This document shows positions 44,067 through 58,535 of a DNA stretch of 64,000 nt, piece by piece. The stretch comes from Tsukamurella sputi (GTDB lineage: Bacteria > Actinomycetota > Actinomycetes > Mycobacteriales > Mycobacteriaceae): positions 248,001 through 312,000 of the forward strand of contig NZ_VIGV01000004.1 of assembly GCF_007858445.1 (NCBI RefSeq), written 5' to 3'. Position 1 is the stretch's first letter, and the number at the start of each line of letters is the position of its first letter. A program made the translations under genes and the position numbers. Under the pieces are notes generated by a model that was not told the DNA's origin, searched no databases, and saw only the letters and a program-made list of their open reading frames with translations.

Positions 44067-44100
44067 TTGAGTGCTAGCACTCCCGTGGGTAGAGTGCTAA
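44067..44100 (+). promoter_or_regulatory. groES promoter with overlapping CIRCE operators
   Basis: TTGAGT (44067-44072), 17 nt and TAGAGT (44090-44095). The CIRCE element CTAGCACTC-N9-GAGTGCTAA (44074-44082, 44092-44100), the HrcA site, covers the -10 box. GAGTGCTAGCACTC (44069-44082) is itself a perfect palindrome on the -35 side, so three half-sites are present. Confidence 0.92.
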
Positions 44101-44215
44101 GTGGTTCGTGCGGACGGGGCAACCCGGACGTACAAGGTGACGCCGGCACCCGCGACGACGGCTGTGACTTTCGGGCCACCCAAACTGACAGAGATTCCAC
44201 ACATGGAGGCGAACT

Positions 44216-44515
44216 GTGGCGAGCGTGAACATCAAGCCGCTTGACGACAAGATCCTGGTCAAGGCCACCGAGGCCGAGACCACCACCGCGTCGGGCCTGG
44301 TCATCCCGGACACCGCCAAGGAGAAGCCGCAGACCGGCACCGTCGTCGCCGTCGGCGAGGGCCGCGTGACCGAGCAGGGCAACCGGGTTCCCACCGGCAT
44401 CAACGAGGGCGACACCGTGCTGTTCAGCAAGTACGGCGGCACCGAGTTCAACTACAACGGCGAGGAGTTCCTCGTGCTCTCCGCGCGCGACGTCCTGGCC
44501 GTCATCGGCAAGTAA
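44216..44515 (+). CDS. groES: Co-chaperonin GroES
   Basis: This 99-residue GroES starts at GTG with GGAGG upstream and contains [17 protein letters not shown] and the mobile loop [19 protein letters not shown]. It caps the GroEL ring. The leader of about 115 nt follows the CIRCE-controlled promoter. groEL1 follows after 99 bases containing a hairpin. Confidence 0.98.
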   Translation: MASVNIKPLDDKILVKATEAETTTASGLVIPDTAKEKPQTGTVVAVGEGRVTEQGNRVPTGINEGDTVLFSKYGGTEFNYNGEEFLVLSARDVLAVIGK

Positions 44516-46222
<1,707 letters not shown>

Positions 46223-46250
46223 GGATCACCCGAGCACGCCCGTACGAAAC

Positions 46251-46286
46251 CGGAGCGCCCCCGACCAGCCGGTCGGGGGCGCTCCG
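46251..46286. terminator. Terminator between groEL1 and whiB3
   Basis: A perfect 16-bp stem (46251-46266 with 46271-46286) has an AGCC loop. It serves both convergent genes. Confidence 0.85.
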
Positions 46287-46301
46287 TCGTCCGGGGCGGG
46301 C

Positions 46302-46604
46302 TCAGCCCGCGATGCGGTTCGCCTTCACGCGCGACTTGGAGGCCAGTGCTGCGCGCTCCGACTCCGACAGGCCACCCCAGATGCCGTAGGGCTCGGCGAC
46401 GGTGATGGCGTGCGCCCGGCACTGCGTCAGAACGGGGCAGGTGCGGCACAGCTCCTTGGCGCGCCGCTCCCGCTGGGCGCGCGCCCGGCCGCGCTCGCCG
46501 TCCGGATGGAAGAAGACCGAGCTGTCCACGCCGCGGCACACACCGTGCATCTGCCAGTCCCAGAAGTCCGTGTTCGGACCGGGCAGTTCGTTCGGTTGAG
46601 GCAT
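46302..46604 (-). CDS. whiB3: WhiB3-type iron-sulphur regulator
   Basis: This 100-residue protein has cysteines at 23, 53, 56 and 62 as 4Fe-4S ligands, identical in number and spacing to WhiB3, and the GIWGGLSESER turn before the basic C-terminus. I chose ATG 46604 (MPQPNELPG), because GGAG is 7 bases upstream and the M. tuberculosis protein begins likewise; ATG 46610 is too close. WhiB3 senses redox state and binds SigA. Its place beside groEL1 matches Rv3416. Confidence 0.95.
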   Translation of the reverse strand: MPQPNELPGPNTDFWDWQMHGVCRGVDSSVFFHPDGERGRARAQRERRAKELCRTCPVLTQCRAHAITVAEPYGIWGGLSESERAALASKSRVKANRIAG

Positions 46605-46980
46605 GCGCATTCTCCAGACACTCGGCGGTCTCGCGGGCGTGGAAACGTCGTTGTTCCTCTCGCGCTCTCACCGTAGGCAGTTCGCTAGACGAAGGTCAAC
46701 CCGCTGGAGCGTATCCGAGGGGTGTTTCGATCACGGTGAAAATTAACGTCGTGTTCATTCGTCTCAGCGGTATGCAGCTGCGGAATTGCGACCGTGAACC
46801 GCGGGTGCGTCGCATGATCGATGCAGGTAGTGATATGTTTTGAATTGTCGTACGCCGTAACTATGAGGTGACCCTGATCGGCTGAGGAGCGGAAATCGTC
46901 TTACACGATTGTAACGTCGACGCCCGCGAATGACCCTGGTGATCCATTGTCACGGCTGCAAATTCTGGAAGGTTAAATCT
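46605..46980. other. Regulatory gap between whiB3 and the Rv3415c-like gene
   Basis: This 376-base stretch holds no gene. It contains the whiB3 promoter (46670-46699, minus) and is A/T-rich from about 46735 to 46915 compared with the window. AATCGT-CTTAC-ACGATT near 46893-46909 is a small palindrome that may serve the plus-strand gene. I found no clear plus-strand promoter. Confidence 0.55.
46670..46699 (-). promoter_or_regulatory. whiB3 promoter
   Basis: On the minus strand TTGACC (46699-46694), 18 nt and TACGGT (46675-46670). The predicted start leaves a leader of about 60 nt, consistent with whiB3 using a ribosome binding site, unlike many genes here. Confidence 0.65.
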
Positions 46981-47850
46981 TTGGAAACTGGACAATCGGG
47001 CGTCTCCACGGAGGCTCTCCTCGTCGGGGCGTTCGGTGTCGACTGCGGTCCCGTCGGTCCGCTCGACGGGCCGGGGGGCCGGCTCTGGCTGCGGGCCGTC
47101 GCGCGGGCGGGGGAGGGCCGGTTCGCTGCCGCGCGCGCCCTGACGGCCCGGATCGCCGACGGCCCGTTCGCCTCGGCGGCGCGGTGCCTGGATGCCTCGA
47201 TGCTGCGGCAGTCGGGGCGTCATCGGGCCGCCACCGGGCCCGACGGTGCCGCCCTCGCCCTTGCATCCGCACAGGATGGGGAACCCGGCTGCAGTCTGGC
47301 TGTGGCGCTGACGGTCGATGCGACGGTGGGGCTCGCTGCGGACGCTCTGGGCACCGGACGGTACGCGCTGAGCGGCGCGCTGCTCGCGCGCGCGGACGAG
47401 TGTCTCGCCGAGGAGGCGGCCGGAGCCGGTCGGGCCGACGTCCGACCGGACGCACCGGTCCCGTGGTGGACGGTGCCCCGCGCGCGCCTGCGCAGGGACT
47501 GGGTCGCCGCGGAGCTCGCCGTGTACTCGGGGGACGCCGCGGGTGCGGCGACGTCGGTGGATGCACTGCTCGCGGCGGATCCTGGAGCGGCCAGGCCCCG
47601 TCACCACGCGAAGACCCTGCTCATCGCGGGTGCCGCGGCGATGGCCTCGGGCGACGCCGCGCGCGCCGAAGAACTTGTGGGCAAGGCGTACCGCACGGCC
47701 ACGGAGTCGGGGTTGAATCCTCTAAGGTGGGCCGGTGCAAAAATGATCAGCGGATCGCCAGGAGAGGGGCGGGGCGGGGCCATGACGACTGTCGTGGCCG
47801 CTCTGGAGGCGGAATGGATTCGTGATGGCGCGGATCTGGCAGGGGTGTAA
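46981..47850 (+). CDS. Conserved hypothetical protein before sigD (Rv3415c-like)
   Basis: This 289-residue, Ala-rich helical protein looks like a TPR-type repeat array (RLWLRAVARAGEGRFAAARA, later GDAARAEELVGKAYRTATES). I place the start at TTG 46981 because GGAAGG is 8 bases upstream and codon bias begins there; the ATG at 46930 precedes 17 atypical codons. It lies where Rv3415c lies, upstream of sigD. The role is unknown. Confidence 0.7.
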   Translation: METGQSGVSTEALLVGAFGVDCGPVGPLDGPGGRLWLRAVARAGEGRFAAARALTARIADGPFASAARCLDASMLRQSGRHRAATGPDGAALALASAQDGEPGCSLAVALTVDATVGLAADALGTGRYALSGALLARADECLAEEAAGAGRADVRPDAPVPWWTVPRARLRRDWVAAELAVYSGDAAGAATSVDALLAADPGAARPRHHAKTLLIAGAAAMASGDAARAEELVGKAYRTATESGLNPLRWAGAKMISGSPGEGRGGAMTTVVAALEAEWIRDGADLAGV

Positions 47851-47870
47851 CGGCGGAATGCAGGCTGGCG

Positions 47871-48443
47871 ATGAATCTGACAGGTGAGGAGCTCGACCGG
47901 GCCGTGCGCGAGGCAGCGCGCGGCGACAGGTCGGCGCTCGCAGACGTACTCGATTCCATCCGTCCTCTCGTCGTGCGGTACTGCCGCGCGCGGGTCGGTG
48001 GTGGCGAGCGTCACTCGCTGTCGGCTGAGGATATCGCGCAGGAGGTGTGCATGGCTGTGATGACGGCTCTGCCCCGGTATGAAGACCAGGGGCGTCCGTT
48101 CATGGCCTTCGTGTACGGCATCGCCGCGCACAAGGTCGCGGACGGCTTCCGCAGCGCCGCGCGTAACAAATCCGACCCCGTCGACGAGATTCCGGAGAGA
48201 GCGTCGCTGGAAGGCGGACCCGAGAACCACGCGCTCGCCACTGAGGCGAGCCGTGACATGGCCCGCCTGCTGAGCACGCTCCCCGAGAAGCAGCGCGAGA
48301 TCCTGATCCTCCGCGTGGTCGTCGGCCTGTCGGCCGAGGAGACCGCGGAGGCCGTGGGCGGCACCGCCGGTGCCGTCCGTGTGGCTCAGCATCGCGCGCT
48401 GACCAAGCTGAAGAACCAGATCGCGAAAGAAGGTGAGAACTGA
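47871..48443 (+). CDS. sigD: RNA polymerase sigma factor SigD
   Basis: This is a 190-residue ECF sigma factor. Region 2 contains SAEDIAQEVCMAVMTALPRY and region 4 contains LPEKQREILILRVVVGLSAEETAEAV and the recognition helix up to QHRALTKLK. It is followed by its anti-sigma RsdA. SigD is active mainly in stationary phase and starvation in mycobacteria. Confidence 0.95.
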   Translation: MNLTGEELDRAVREAARGDRSALADVLDSIRPLVVRYCRARVGGGERHSLSAEDIAQEVCMAVMTALPRYEDQGRPFMAFVYGIAAHKVADGFRSAARNKSDPVDEIPERASLEGGPENHALATEASRDMARLLSTLPEKQREILILRVVVGLSAEETAEAVGGTAGAVRVAQHRALTKLKNQIAKEGEN

Positions 48444-48444
48444 C

Positions 48445-51739
<3,295 letters not shown>

Positions 51740-51799
51740 AGACCCTGCTGACCAGGCACATTCGGAGCGGCCGCTCCGGAATCGGAAGGACTGAGCGCG

Positions 51800-52978
51800 T
51801 TGCGCGACATGGTTGAGATCGGCATGGGCCGCACGGCTCGGCGCACCTACGAGCTGCAGGACGTGAACATCGTCCCGTCGCGGCGCACCCGTTCCTCGAA
51901 GGAGGTGTCCACCGCCTGGCAGCTCGACGCGTACCGCTTCGACACCCCGATCCTCTCGCACCCGACGGATGCGATCGGCTCGCCGGACTTCGCGATTGAG
52001 CTCGGCAAGCTGGGTGGTCTGGGCGTGCTCAACGCCGAGGGCCTGTTCTCCCGGCACCGCGACGCGGAGGCCCAGCTCGAGCAGGTCGTCGAGCTGGCGG
52101 CGGGCGACATCACCGGCATCGCGGCCATCCGCCGCCTGCAGGAGCTGCACGCCGCGCCGCTCGATCCGGAGCTGCTCGCCGCGGCCGTCGGCCGGGTGCG
52201 GGACGCCGGGGTGACGGTGGCCGTGCGCGTCTCGCCGCAGCGTGCCCGCGAGCTGACGCCGGTGCTGATCAAGGCGGGCATCGACCTGCTGGTGATCCAC
52301 GGCACGATCATCTCGGCGGAGCACGTCTCGGCCGAGGATTCGGCGGGGGAGCCGCTCAACCTCAAGACCTTCATCGGCGATCTGGATGTTCCTGTGGTCG
52401 CGGGCGGCGTGAGCGATCACCGCACCGCGCTGCACCTCATGCGGACGGGCGCAGCCGGCGTCATCGTCGGCTACGGCTCGGCCGAGGGCGCCACCACCAC
52501 CCGCGAGGTGCTCGGCATCGGCGTGCCGATGGCGACGGCGATCGCGGACGCGGCGGCGGCCCGTCGGGACTACCTCGACGAGACCGGCGGCCGGTACGTG
52601 CACGTCATCGCCGACGGCGACATCTACAGCGCGGGCGACGTGGCGCGCGCGATCGCGTGCGGCGCCGACGCCACGATGCTGGGCGCGCCGCTGGCGATCG
52701 CCGCCGAGGCGCCGGGCAAGGGCTGGTACTGGCCGTCGGTGGCGGCGCATCCGTCGATGCCGCGCGGCGCGGTCGCGCCCGCGCAGCTCGGTGGACTCGA
52801 CGCGGGCGAGGACGCCCCGGCCGGAGCGGCGCCCTCGCTGCAGACCATCCTCACCGGCCCGTCGACCGAGCCGAACGGCCAGTTGAACCTGGTGGGGGGC
52901 CTGCGCCGGTCGATGGCGAAGGCCGGGTACAGCGAGCTCAAGGAGTTCCAGAAGGTGGGACTGAACGTCGCGTACTGA
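51800..52978 (+). CDS. guaB3: GuaB3-type IMP dehydrogenase-family protein
   Basis: This is a 392-residue barrel without CBS domains. The region where IMPDH carries the catalytic loop reads GVIVGYGSAEGATTTREVLG, lacking the SIC motif. GuaB3 is a separate subfamily always next to guaB in actinobacteria; enzymes of this type have been linked to IMP/GMP interconversion. I take TTG 51800, spaced 9 bases from GGAAGGA; ATG 51809 is the alternative. Confidence 0.93.
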   Translation: MRDMVEIGMGRTARRTYELQDVNIVPSRRTRSSKEVSTAWQLDAYRFDTPILSHPTDAIGSPDFAIELGKLGGLGVLNAEGLFSRHRDAEAQLEQVVELAAGDITGIAAIRRLQELHAAPLDPELLAAAVGRVRDAGVTVAVRVSPQRARELTPVLIKAGIDLLVIHGTIISAEHVSAEDSAGEPLNLKTFIGDLDVPVVAGGVSDHRTALHLMRTGAAGVIVGYGSAEGATTTREVLGIGVPMATAIADAAAARRDYLDETGGRYVHVIADGDIYSAGDVARAIACGADATMLGAPLAIAAEAPGKGWYWPSVAAHPSMPRGAVAPAQLGGLDAGEDAPAGAAPSLQTILTGPSTEPNGQLNLVGGLRRSMAKAGYSELKEFQKVGLNVAY

Positions 52979-53091
52979 GCGCGAAGGCCTGTTATTGAGT
53001 GGCGTTTAGTAGTACCGTTACCCGTCAGTAGGGCCGTTCAGCCGCGGCTCGGTGGAGACACATGTCCTCGTGGACGGGTGAGGAGTGCCAG

Positions 53092-54846
53092 ATGGCAAAG
53101 GCAATCGCGCAGAAGTCGGGCGATCACTTCGACGTGCTCGTGATCGGTTCCGGGTTCGGCGGCAGCGTCACGGCGCTGCGCCTGACGGAGAAGGGCTACC
53201 GCGTCGGTGTGCTCGAGGCCGGTCAGCGATTCGAGGACGAGGACTTCGCCGAGAGCACCTGGAACCTCAAGAAGTTCGTCTGGGCGCCGAAGATGGGCCT
53301 GTACGGCATCCAGCGGATCCATCTGCTCAACGACGCGGTCGTCCTCGCCGGCGCCGGCGTGGGCGGCGGCTCGCTGAACTACGCGAACACGCTGTACAAG
53401 CCGCCCGCGCCGTTCTTCAACGATCCGCAGTGGAAGCACATCACCGACTGGGACGACGAGCTGTCCCCGTACTACGACCAGGCCCGTCGCATGCTGGGCG
53501 TGGTGAAGAACCCGCACGAGACCCCGTCGGACCGCGTGATCAAGCAGATCGCGGAGGAGATGGGTGTCGCGGACACCTTCACCGAGACGCCGGTGGGCGT
53601 GTACTTCAACCAGCCGGGCCGCACGGATCCGGATCCGTTCTTCGGCGGCGCGGGCCCCGCCCGCACGGGCTGCACCGAGTGCGGGCAGTGCATGTCGGGC
53701 TGCCGCGTGGGCGCGAAGAACACGCTGATGAAGAACTACATCCACCTGGCTGAGGCGGGCGGCGCGCGGTTCATCCCGATGACCACCGTGACGGGGCTGC
53801 GTGAGGGTCGCAAGGGTGTCTGGGAGGTGTCGACGGTGCGCACCGGTGCCGTCGCGCGCAAGAACCGGACGGTCTACACCGCCGACAACGTGGTCTTCGC
53901 CGCCGGTACCTGGGGCACGCAGACGTTGCTGCACTCGCTCAAGGACACCGGCGCGCTGCCGAAGCTCTCGGACCGCCTGGGCGTGCTCACGCGCACCAAC
54001 TCCGAGTCGATCCTGGGGTCGGCCCGTGTGCACGCCGACCCCGAGCAGGACCTCTCGCAGGGTGTCGCGATCACCAGCTCCTTCTACCCGACACCGGACA
54101 CGCACATCGAGCCCGTCCGCTACGGCCCCGGCCGCAACGCCATGGGCCTGCTGCAGACCCTGTTGGTCGACGGTGGCGCGGGCCGAACCCGGCTCTCGGG
54201 CTTCGTCAAGGGCCTCGCGAAGAAGCCGTCGGACCTGAAGCTGCTGCTCACCCAGAAGGATTGGGGCCAGCGCGTGCTGATCCTGCTGGTGATGCAGAGC
54301 CTCGACAACTCGATCACCACGTACACGAAGAAGATCCCCGGCTCGAAGAAGCGGCGCATGGTCTCCAAGCAGGGCCACGGCGCGCCGAACCCCACGTGGA
54401 TCCCCGCGGGCAACGAGGCGGCGCGGATCGGCGCGGAGAAGCTGAACGGCGTGGCGGGCGGCACCTGGGGCGACATCTTCAACGTCCCGATGACCGCGCA
54501 CTTCCTCGGCGGCGCCGCGATCTCGGACACCCCCGAGACGGGCGTCATCGACCCGTACCACCGCATTCACAACTACCCGTCGCTGTTCGTGGTCGACGGT
54601 GCCGCCATCTCCGCGAACCTCGGCGTCAACCCGTCGCTGTCGATCGCGGCGCAGGCCGAGCGCGCGGCGTCGCTGTGGCCGAACAAGGGCGAGCAGGACC
54701 CGCGTCCCGCGCAGGGCACCGGCTACCAGCGGATCGCGCCGGTCGCGCCGACGTCGCCGGCGGTGCCCGCGGGCGCCCCCGGCCAGCTGCTGCTGCCGCT
54801 GCCCAAGGTCCGGCCGGCGCAGGAATCGCAGGACTCCCAGGCCTGA
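53092..54846 (+). CDS. choD: GMC-type FAD oxidoreductase, ChoD-like
   Basis: This 584-residue flavoprotein has the Rossmann motif VLVIGSGFGGSVTALRL near the N-terminus, GAGVGGGSLNYANTL, and the C-terminal GMC segment LFVVDGAAISANLGVNPSLS. CTECGQCMSGC has the CX2CX2CX3C spacing of a 4Fe-4S site. The gene is in the ChoD (Rv3409c) position after guaB3; cholesterol oxidation by this type is debated. AGGAG is 7 bases before the ATG. Confidence 0.88.
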   Translation: MAKAIAQKSGDHFDVLVIGSGFGGSVTALRLTEKGYRVGVLEAGQRFEDEDFAESTWNLKKFVWAPKMGLYGIQRIHLLNDAVVLAGAGVGGGSLNYANTLYKPPAPFFNDPQWKHITDWDDELSPYYDQARRMLGVVKNPHETPSDRVIKQIAEEMGVADTFTETPVGVYFNQPGRTDPDPFFGGAGPARTGCTECGQCMSGCRVGAKNTLMKNYIHLAEAGGARFIPMTTVTGLREGRKGVWEVSTVRTGAVARKNRTVYTADNVVFAAGTWGTQTLLHSLKDTGALPKLSDRLGVLTRTNSESILGSARVHADPEQDLSQGVAITSSFYPTPDTHIEPVRYGPGRNAMGLLQTLLVDGGAGRTRLSGFVKGLAKKPSDLKLLLTQKDWGQRVLILLVMQSLDNSITTYTKKIPGSKKRRMVSKQGHGAPNPTWIPAGNEAARIGAEKLNGVAGGTWGDIFNVPMTAHFLGGAAISDTPETGVIDPYHRIHNYPSLFVVDGAAISANLGVNPSLSIAAQAERAASLWPNKGEQDPRPAQGTGYQRIAPVAPTSPAVPAGAPGQLLLPLPKVRPAQESQDSQA

Positions 54847-54853
54847 CGTCCCT

Positions 54854-54925
54854 TGTGAATCCACGGCTCAGCGGCTACAGGAGGCCGGATCTGGCCTCGT
54901 GGGTCGGTACGGCCGTGGATTCACA
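54854..54925. repeat. 14-bp inverted repeat around a smaller hairpin
   Basis: TGTGAATCCACGGC (54854-54867) and GCCGTGGATTCACA (54912-54925) are perfect reverse complements 44 bases apart. Between them GAGGCC-GGATCT-GGCCTC (54881-54898) forms a second hairpin. It lies 8 bases after choD and ends 6 bases before the -10 box of the AlkD-like gene. It could be a terminator, an operator pair or a small mobile remnant. Confidence 0.6.
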
Positions 54926-54943
54926 GGCGCTACCGTCGATGCC

Positions 54944-55600
54944 ATGACGAAGGTCGACGACGTACTGGCCGAGTTGGCGGCGCTGGAGGACCCGAAGGCC
55001 CGCGCCGTCAACGAGCGGCACGGTGACCCGCACGGCGTGAACCTCACGAAGCTGCGGGCGCTGGCGAAGTCGCTCGGTACGGACCACGAGCTGGCCGCCG
55101 ACCTGTGGACCTCGGGCGATGTGGCGGCCCAGTTGGTGGCGCTGCTCATCGTGAAGCCGAAGCAGTTCTCGGCCGACGAGCTGGACGCCATGCTGCGCTC
55201 CACCCGCAGCGACAAGGCGCACGACTGGCTGCTCAACTACCTGGTGAAGAAGTCGCTCCACGCCGCCGACCTGCGGGCGCGGTGGTGGGGCGATGCCGAC
55301 CCGCGGGTCCGCGCGGCCGGGTGGACGCTCACGACGCACGCGGTCACGACGGCCGACCTGGACCGGGACGCGCTCCTGGACGAGATCGAGCGCGACATGC
55401 GCGACGCCGATCCGAAGCTGCAGTGGGCGATGAACGAGACCCTCGCGACCATCGGGATCGAGGACGAGTCCCGGCGCGCCCGCGCGATCGAGATCGGCGA
55501 GGAGCTGCAGGTGCTCGCCGACTACCCGGTGTCGAAGGGCTGCGTCTCGCCCTTCGCCCCGATCTGGATCACGGAGATGGTCCGCCGCCGCGAGGCCTGA
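54944..55600 (+). CDS. DNA alkylation repair protein, AlkD-like
   Basis: This 218-residue all-helical protein has HEAT-like repeats (ALAKSLGTDHELAADLW, DKAHDWLLNYLVKKS, RAAGWTLTTHAVTTADLDRD). The pattern matches AlkD-type DNA glycosylases. TACCGT lies seven bases before the ATG, so it is probably leaderless. It is not part of the guaB3-choD-guaA block in M. tuberculosis as far as I know. Confidence 0.8.
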   Translation: MTKVDDVLAELAALEDPKARAVNERHGDPHGVNLTKLRALAKSLGTDHELAADLWTSGDVAAQLVALLIVKPKQFSADELDAMLRSTRSDKAHDWLLNYLVKKSLHAADLRARWWGDADPRVRAAGWTLTTHAVTTADLDRDALLDEIERDMRDADPKLQWAMNETLATIGIEDESRRARAIEIGEELQVLADYPVSKGCVSPFAPIWITEMVRRREA

Positions 55601-55674
55601 ACGTCGACGGATCAGGGGAGGGACCCGGAGAAACCCTGATGACCAGGGCGGGCCCGGCGTCGTAGCGTGACCGC

Positions 55675-56055
55675 ATGTCCGCAGGATTCCCGCTCGTGAC
55701 CGTTTTCATCCGACCCGACGACGAGCCGCGCGTCATCGCGTCGATCGGTGACCGGCTCGCCGCGAGCGCGGCGTCGTTCGAGTTCACGGCCTCTCCGGAG
55801 GATCCGTCGCTCCACCGCCAGTGGACAGTCGAGCACCCGCTGGTGCCCCCGGCGGACCGACGCTGCCGGGTGCTGTGGGCCCGGTTCGACGGGGCGGATC
55901 TCCAGCGCGTCGCCGAGGCTGCCATCGACGTCCTGTCCCCGCACGCGCGCGGTGAGAACGAGGCGATTCTCGCCGGGCGCGAGGTCCACGTGACGCCCGA
56001 CGACTTCCCCTGGTACGCCCACGTGCCGCTGTGGGACCTGGTGGACGTGCCCTGA
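55675..56055 (+). CDS. Hypothetical protein, 126 residues
   Basis: This soluble mixed alpha/beta protein begins MSAGFPLVTVFIRPDDEPRV and ends PWYAHVPLWDLVDVP. I recognise no family and see no membrane or signal segment. Codon bias is typical. TAGCGT ends six bases before the ATG, the leaderless arrangement also seen for guaA downstream. It lies between a repair gene and guaA without overlap. Confidence 0.75.
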   Translation: MSAGFPLVTVFIRPDDEPRVIASIGDRLAASAASFEFTASPEDPSLHRQWTVEHPLVPPADRRCRVLWARFDGADLQRVAEAAIDVLSPHARGENEAILAGREVHVTPDDFPWYAHVPLWDLVDVP

Positions 56056-56107
56056 TGTCCCGCCCTGATGTCGTGGGGCGCCGCCGCCCGCGACTAGACT
56101 GGCCCGG

Positions 56108-57673
56108 GTGACGGACTCCTCACCCAACCCCGTTCTGGTCGTCGACTTCGGCGCGCAGTACGCGCAGCTGATCGCGCGCCGAGTCCGCGAGGCGCGGATC
56201 TACTCGGAGGTGGTGCCGCACACCATCACCGCCGACGAGGTGCGCGCCAAGAACCCGGCCGCCATCGTGCTGTCGGGCGGCCCCGCGTCGGTGTACGCGG
56301 AGGACGCACCCAACCTCGACCCCGAGGTCTTCGACCTGGGTGTTCCGGTCTTCGGCATCTGCTACGGCTTCCAGATGATGGCCCGCACGCTGGGCGGCAC
56401 CGTCGCCAACACGGGCGGGCGCGAGTTCGGTCGCACCACGCTGACCCCGAACGGCGAGGGCTTGCTGCACGCGGGCCTGCCCGCCGAGCAGCCGGTGTGG
56501 ATGAGCCACAACGACGCCGTGCAGGTCGCCCCCGAGGGCTTCACGACGGTGGCCTCCACCCCCGGCGCCCCCGTCGCCTCGTTCGAGAACGTCGAGAAGA
56601 AGATGGCCGGCGTCCAGTACCACCCCGAGGTGCTGCACAGCCCGCACGGCCAGGAGGTGCTCACGCGCTTCCTGTACGAGATCGCCGGGCTGAAGCCCAC
56701 GTGGACCGCGGCGAACATCGCCGAGCAGCTCATCGCGGACGTCCGCGAGCAGGTCGGGGAGAGCGGCCTGGCGATCTGCGGCCTGTCCGGCGGCGTCGAC
56801 TCGGCCGTCGCGGCCGCGCTGGTGCAGAAGGCCATCGGCGACCGTCTGACCTGTGTCTTCGTCGATCACGGTCTGCTCCGGCAGGGCGAGCGTGAGCAGG
56901 TCCAGACCGACTTCGTCGCCGCGACGGGCGCACGCCTGGTCACCGTCGACGCCGAGGAGACCTTCCTGAACCGCCTGGCCGGAGTCAGCGACCCCGAGAC
57001 CAAACGCAAGACCATCGGCGAGCTGTTCATCCGGTCCTTCGAGGGCGCCGTCAGCGAGGTCGTCGGTAACGCGGACACGAAGGTGGAGTTCCTGGTCCAG
57101 GGCACGCTGTACCCGGACGTCGTGGAGTCCGGCGGCGGCGCGGGCACGGCGAACATCAAGAGCCACCACAACGTGGGCGGCCTGCCGGAGGACCTGGAGT
57201 TCACGCTCGTCGAGCCCCTGCGCCTGCTGTTCAAGGACGAGGTCCGCGCCGTGGGCCGCGAGCTCGGCCTGCCGGAGGAGATCGTCGGCCGCCAGCCCTT
57301 CCCCGGGCCCGGCCTGGCCATCCGCATCGTCGGCGAGGTCACCAAGGACCGGCTGGACCTGCTGCGCAAGGCCGACGCGATCGCCCGCGAGGAGCTCACC
57401 GCCGCGGGCCTCGACGGCACCATCTGGCAGTGCCCCGTCGTCCTGCTCGCGGATGTGCGCAGCGTGGGCGTGCAGGGCGACGGCCGCACCTACGGCCACC
57501 CGATCGTGCTGCGGCCCGTCAGCTCCGAGGACGCCATGACCGCGGACTGGACGCGCGTGCCCTACGAGACCCTCGAGGTCATCTCGACCCGCATCACCAA
57601 TGAGGTCGAAGAGGTCAACCGTGTGGTGCTCGACGTGACGAGCAAGCCGCCGGGGACCATCGAGTGGGAGTAA
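56108..57673 (+). CDS. guaA: GMP synthase (glutamine-hydrolysing)
   Basis: This 521-residue enzyme aminates XMP to GMP. The class I amidotransferase domain (1-190) has the triad C85 (GICYG), H172 and E174 (YHPE). The ATP-pyrophosphatase domain has SGGVDS at 227-232, and the C-terminal dimer domain ends [10 protein letters not shown]. The GTG start follows TAGACT by seven bases. With guaB and guaB3 it makes this a guanine nucleotide region. Confidence 0.98.
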   Translation: MTDSSPNPVLVVDFGAQYAQLIARRVREARIYSEVVPHTITADEVRAKNPAAIVLSGGPASVYAEDAPNLDPEVFDLGVPVFGICYGFQMMARTLGGTVANTGGREFGRTTLTPNGEGLLHAGLPAEQPVWMSHNDAVQVAPEGFTTVASTPGAPVASFENVEKKMAGVQYHPEVLHSPHGQEVLTRFLYEIAGLKPTWTAANIAEQLIADVREQVGESGLAICGLSGGVDSAVAAALVQKAIGDRLTCVFVDHGLLRQGEREQVQTDFVAATGARLVTVDAEETFLNRLAGVSDPETKRKTIGELFIRSFEGAVSEVVGNADTKVEFLVQGTLYPDVVESGGGAGTANIKSHHNVGGLPEDLEFTLVEPLRLLFKDEVRAVGRELGLPEEIVGRQPFPGPGLAIRIVGEVTKDRLDLLRKADAIAREELTAAGLDGTIWQCPVVLLADVRSVGVQGDGRTYGHPIVLRPVSSEDAMTADWTRVPYETLEVISTRITNEVEEVNRVVLDVTSKPPGTIEWE

Positions 57674-57713
57674 CGGTCAGCTTCTGACCGCTGCCGTCGG
57701 TACCGTCGATGCC

Positions 57714-58535
57714 ATGACGATTCTGGTGACGGGTGCGACGGGGAACATCGGGCGGAAAGTGGTCGACGAGCTGCTGGCGCGGGGCGTGACGGACATCCGC
57801 GCGCTCACCACGAACCCCGCGAAAGCGGCACTGCCGCACGGAGTCGAGGCGTTCCGGGGCTTCATCGGCAAGCCGCAGACGCTCGACGGTGCCCACGGCA
57901 GCGCCTTCGAGGGCGTGACCGCCATGTACCTCGCGCCCTACGAGCCGACGGCGGCGGAGGTGCTCCGGCGCGCGAAGGATGCCGGCGTGCAGTACGTGGT
58001 CGCCACGTCCGGCAGCGCGCACTGGCAGGCGCTCACGGACACGATCCTCGCCAGCGGGATCGACGTGACGGTGCTGGGGCCGGGCGAGTTCATGGAGAAC
58101 TTCGCCGGCTGGGCCGGACAGGTCGCCACCGGCGTGGTCCGTGAGCCCTACCCCGATGCCGGCAGCGCACCGATCGCCATGCAGGACATCGCCGCCGTCG
58201 CCGCGGCGCTCCTCGCCGCGGACGAGCGGGCCCCGCACGTCGGGAAGGTCTACGAGCTCACCGGGCCGAGCTTCCTCACCCGCGTGGAGATGGCCGCGGC
58301 GATCGGCGAGGGGATCGGGCGCCCGGTCCGGTTCGAGCAGGTCGGCCGGGAGGCGGCGCAGACCGCGCTCGCCGCCCAGATGGGCGACGAGATGGCCGGC
58401 TGGTACCTGGACCTGCAAGACGCCTCCCGCCGGTACCGGCAGGAGGCGAACTCGCTGGTCGAGGAACTCAGTGGCCGTCCGCCGATGAGCCTGGCGCAGT
58501 GGGCGGAGCGGAATCGGAGCCTCTTCGGGGCCTGA
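57714..58535 (+). CDS. NAD(P)H-binding NmrA-type protein
   Basis: This 273-residue protein has an atypical SDR fold. The N-terminal VTGATGNIGRKVVDELL is the dinucleotide-binding motif, and the remainder follows the NmrA/TMR-like pattern (GVQYVVATSGSAHWQ, later VTVLGPGEFMENFAGW). The substrate is unknown. TACCGT lies seven bases before the ATG. The 3' end overlaps the convergent small membrane gene by 68 bases. Confidence 0.88.
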   Translation: MTILVTGATGNIGRKVVDELLARGVTDIRALTTNPAKAALPHGVEAFRGFIGKPQTLDGAHGSAFEGVTAMYLAPYEPTAAEVLRRAKDAGVQYVVATSGSAHWQALTDTILASGIDVTVLGPGEFMENFAGWAGQVATGVVREPYPDAGSAPIAMQDIAAVAAALLAADERAPHVGKVYELTGPSFLTRVEMAAAIGEGIGRPVRFEQVGREAAQTALAAQMGDEMAGWYLDLQDASRRYRQEANSLVEELSGRPPMSLAQWAERNRSLFGA

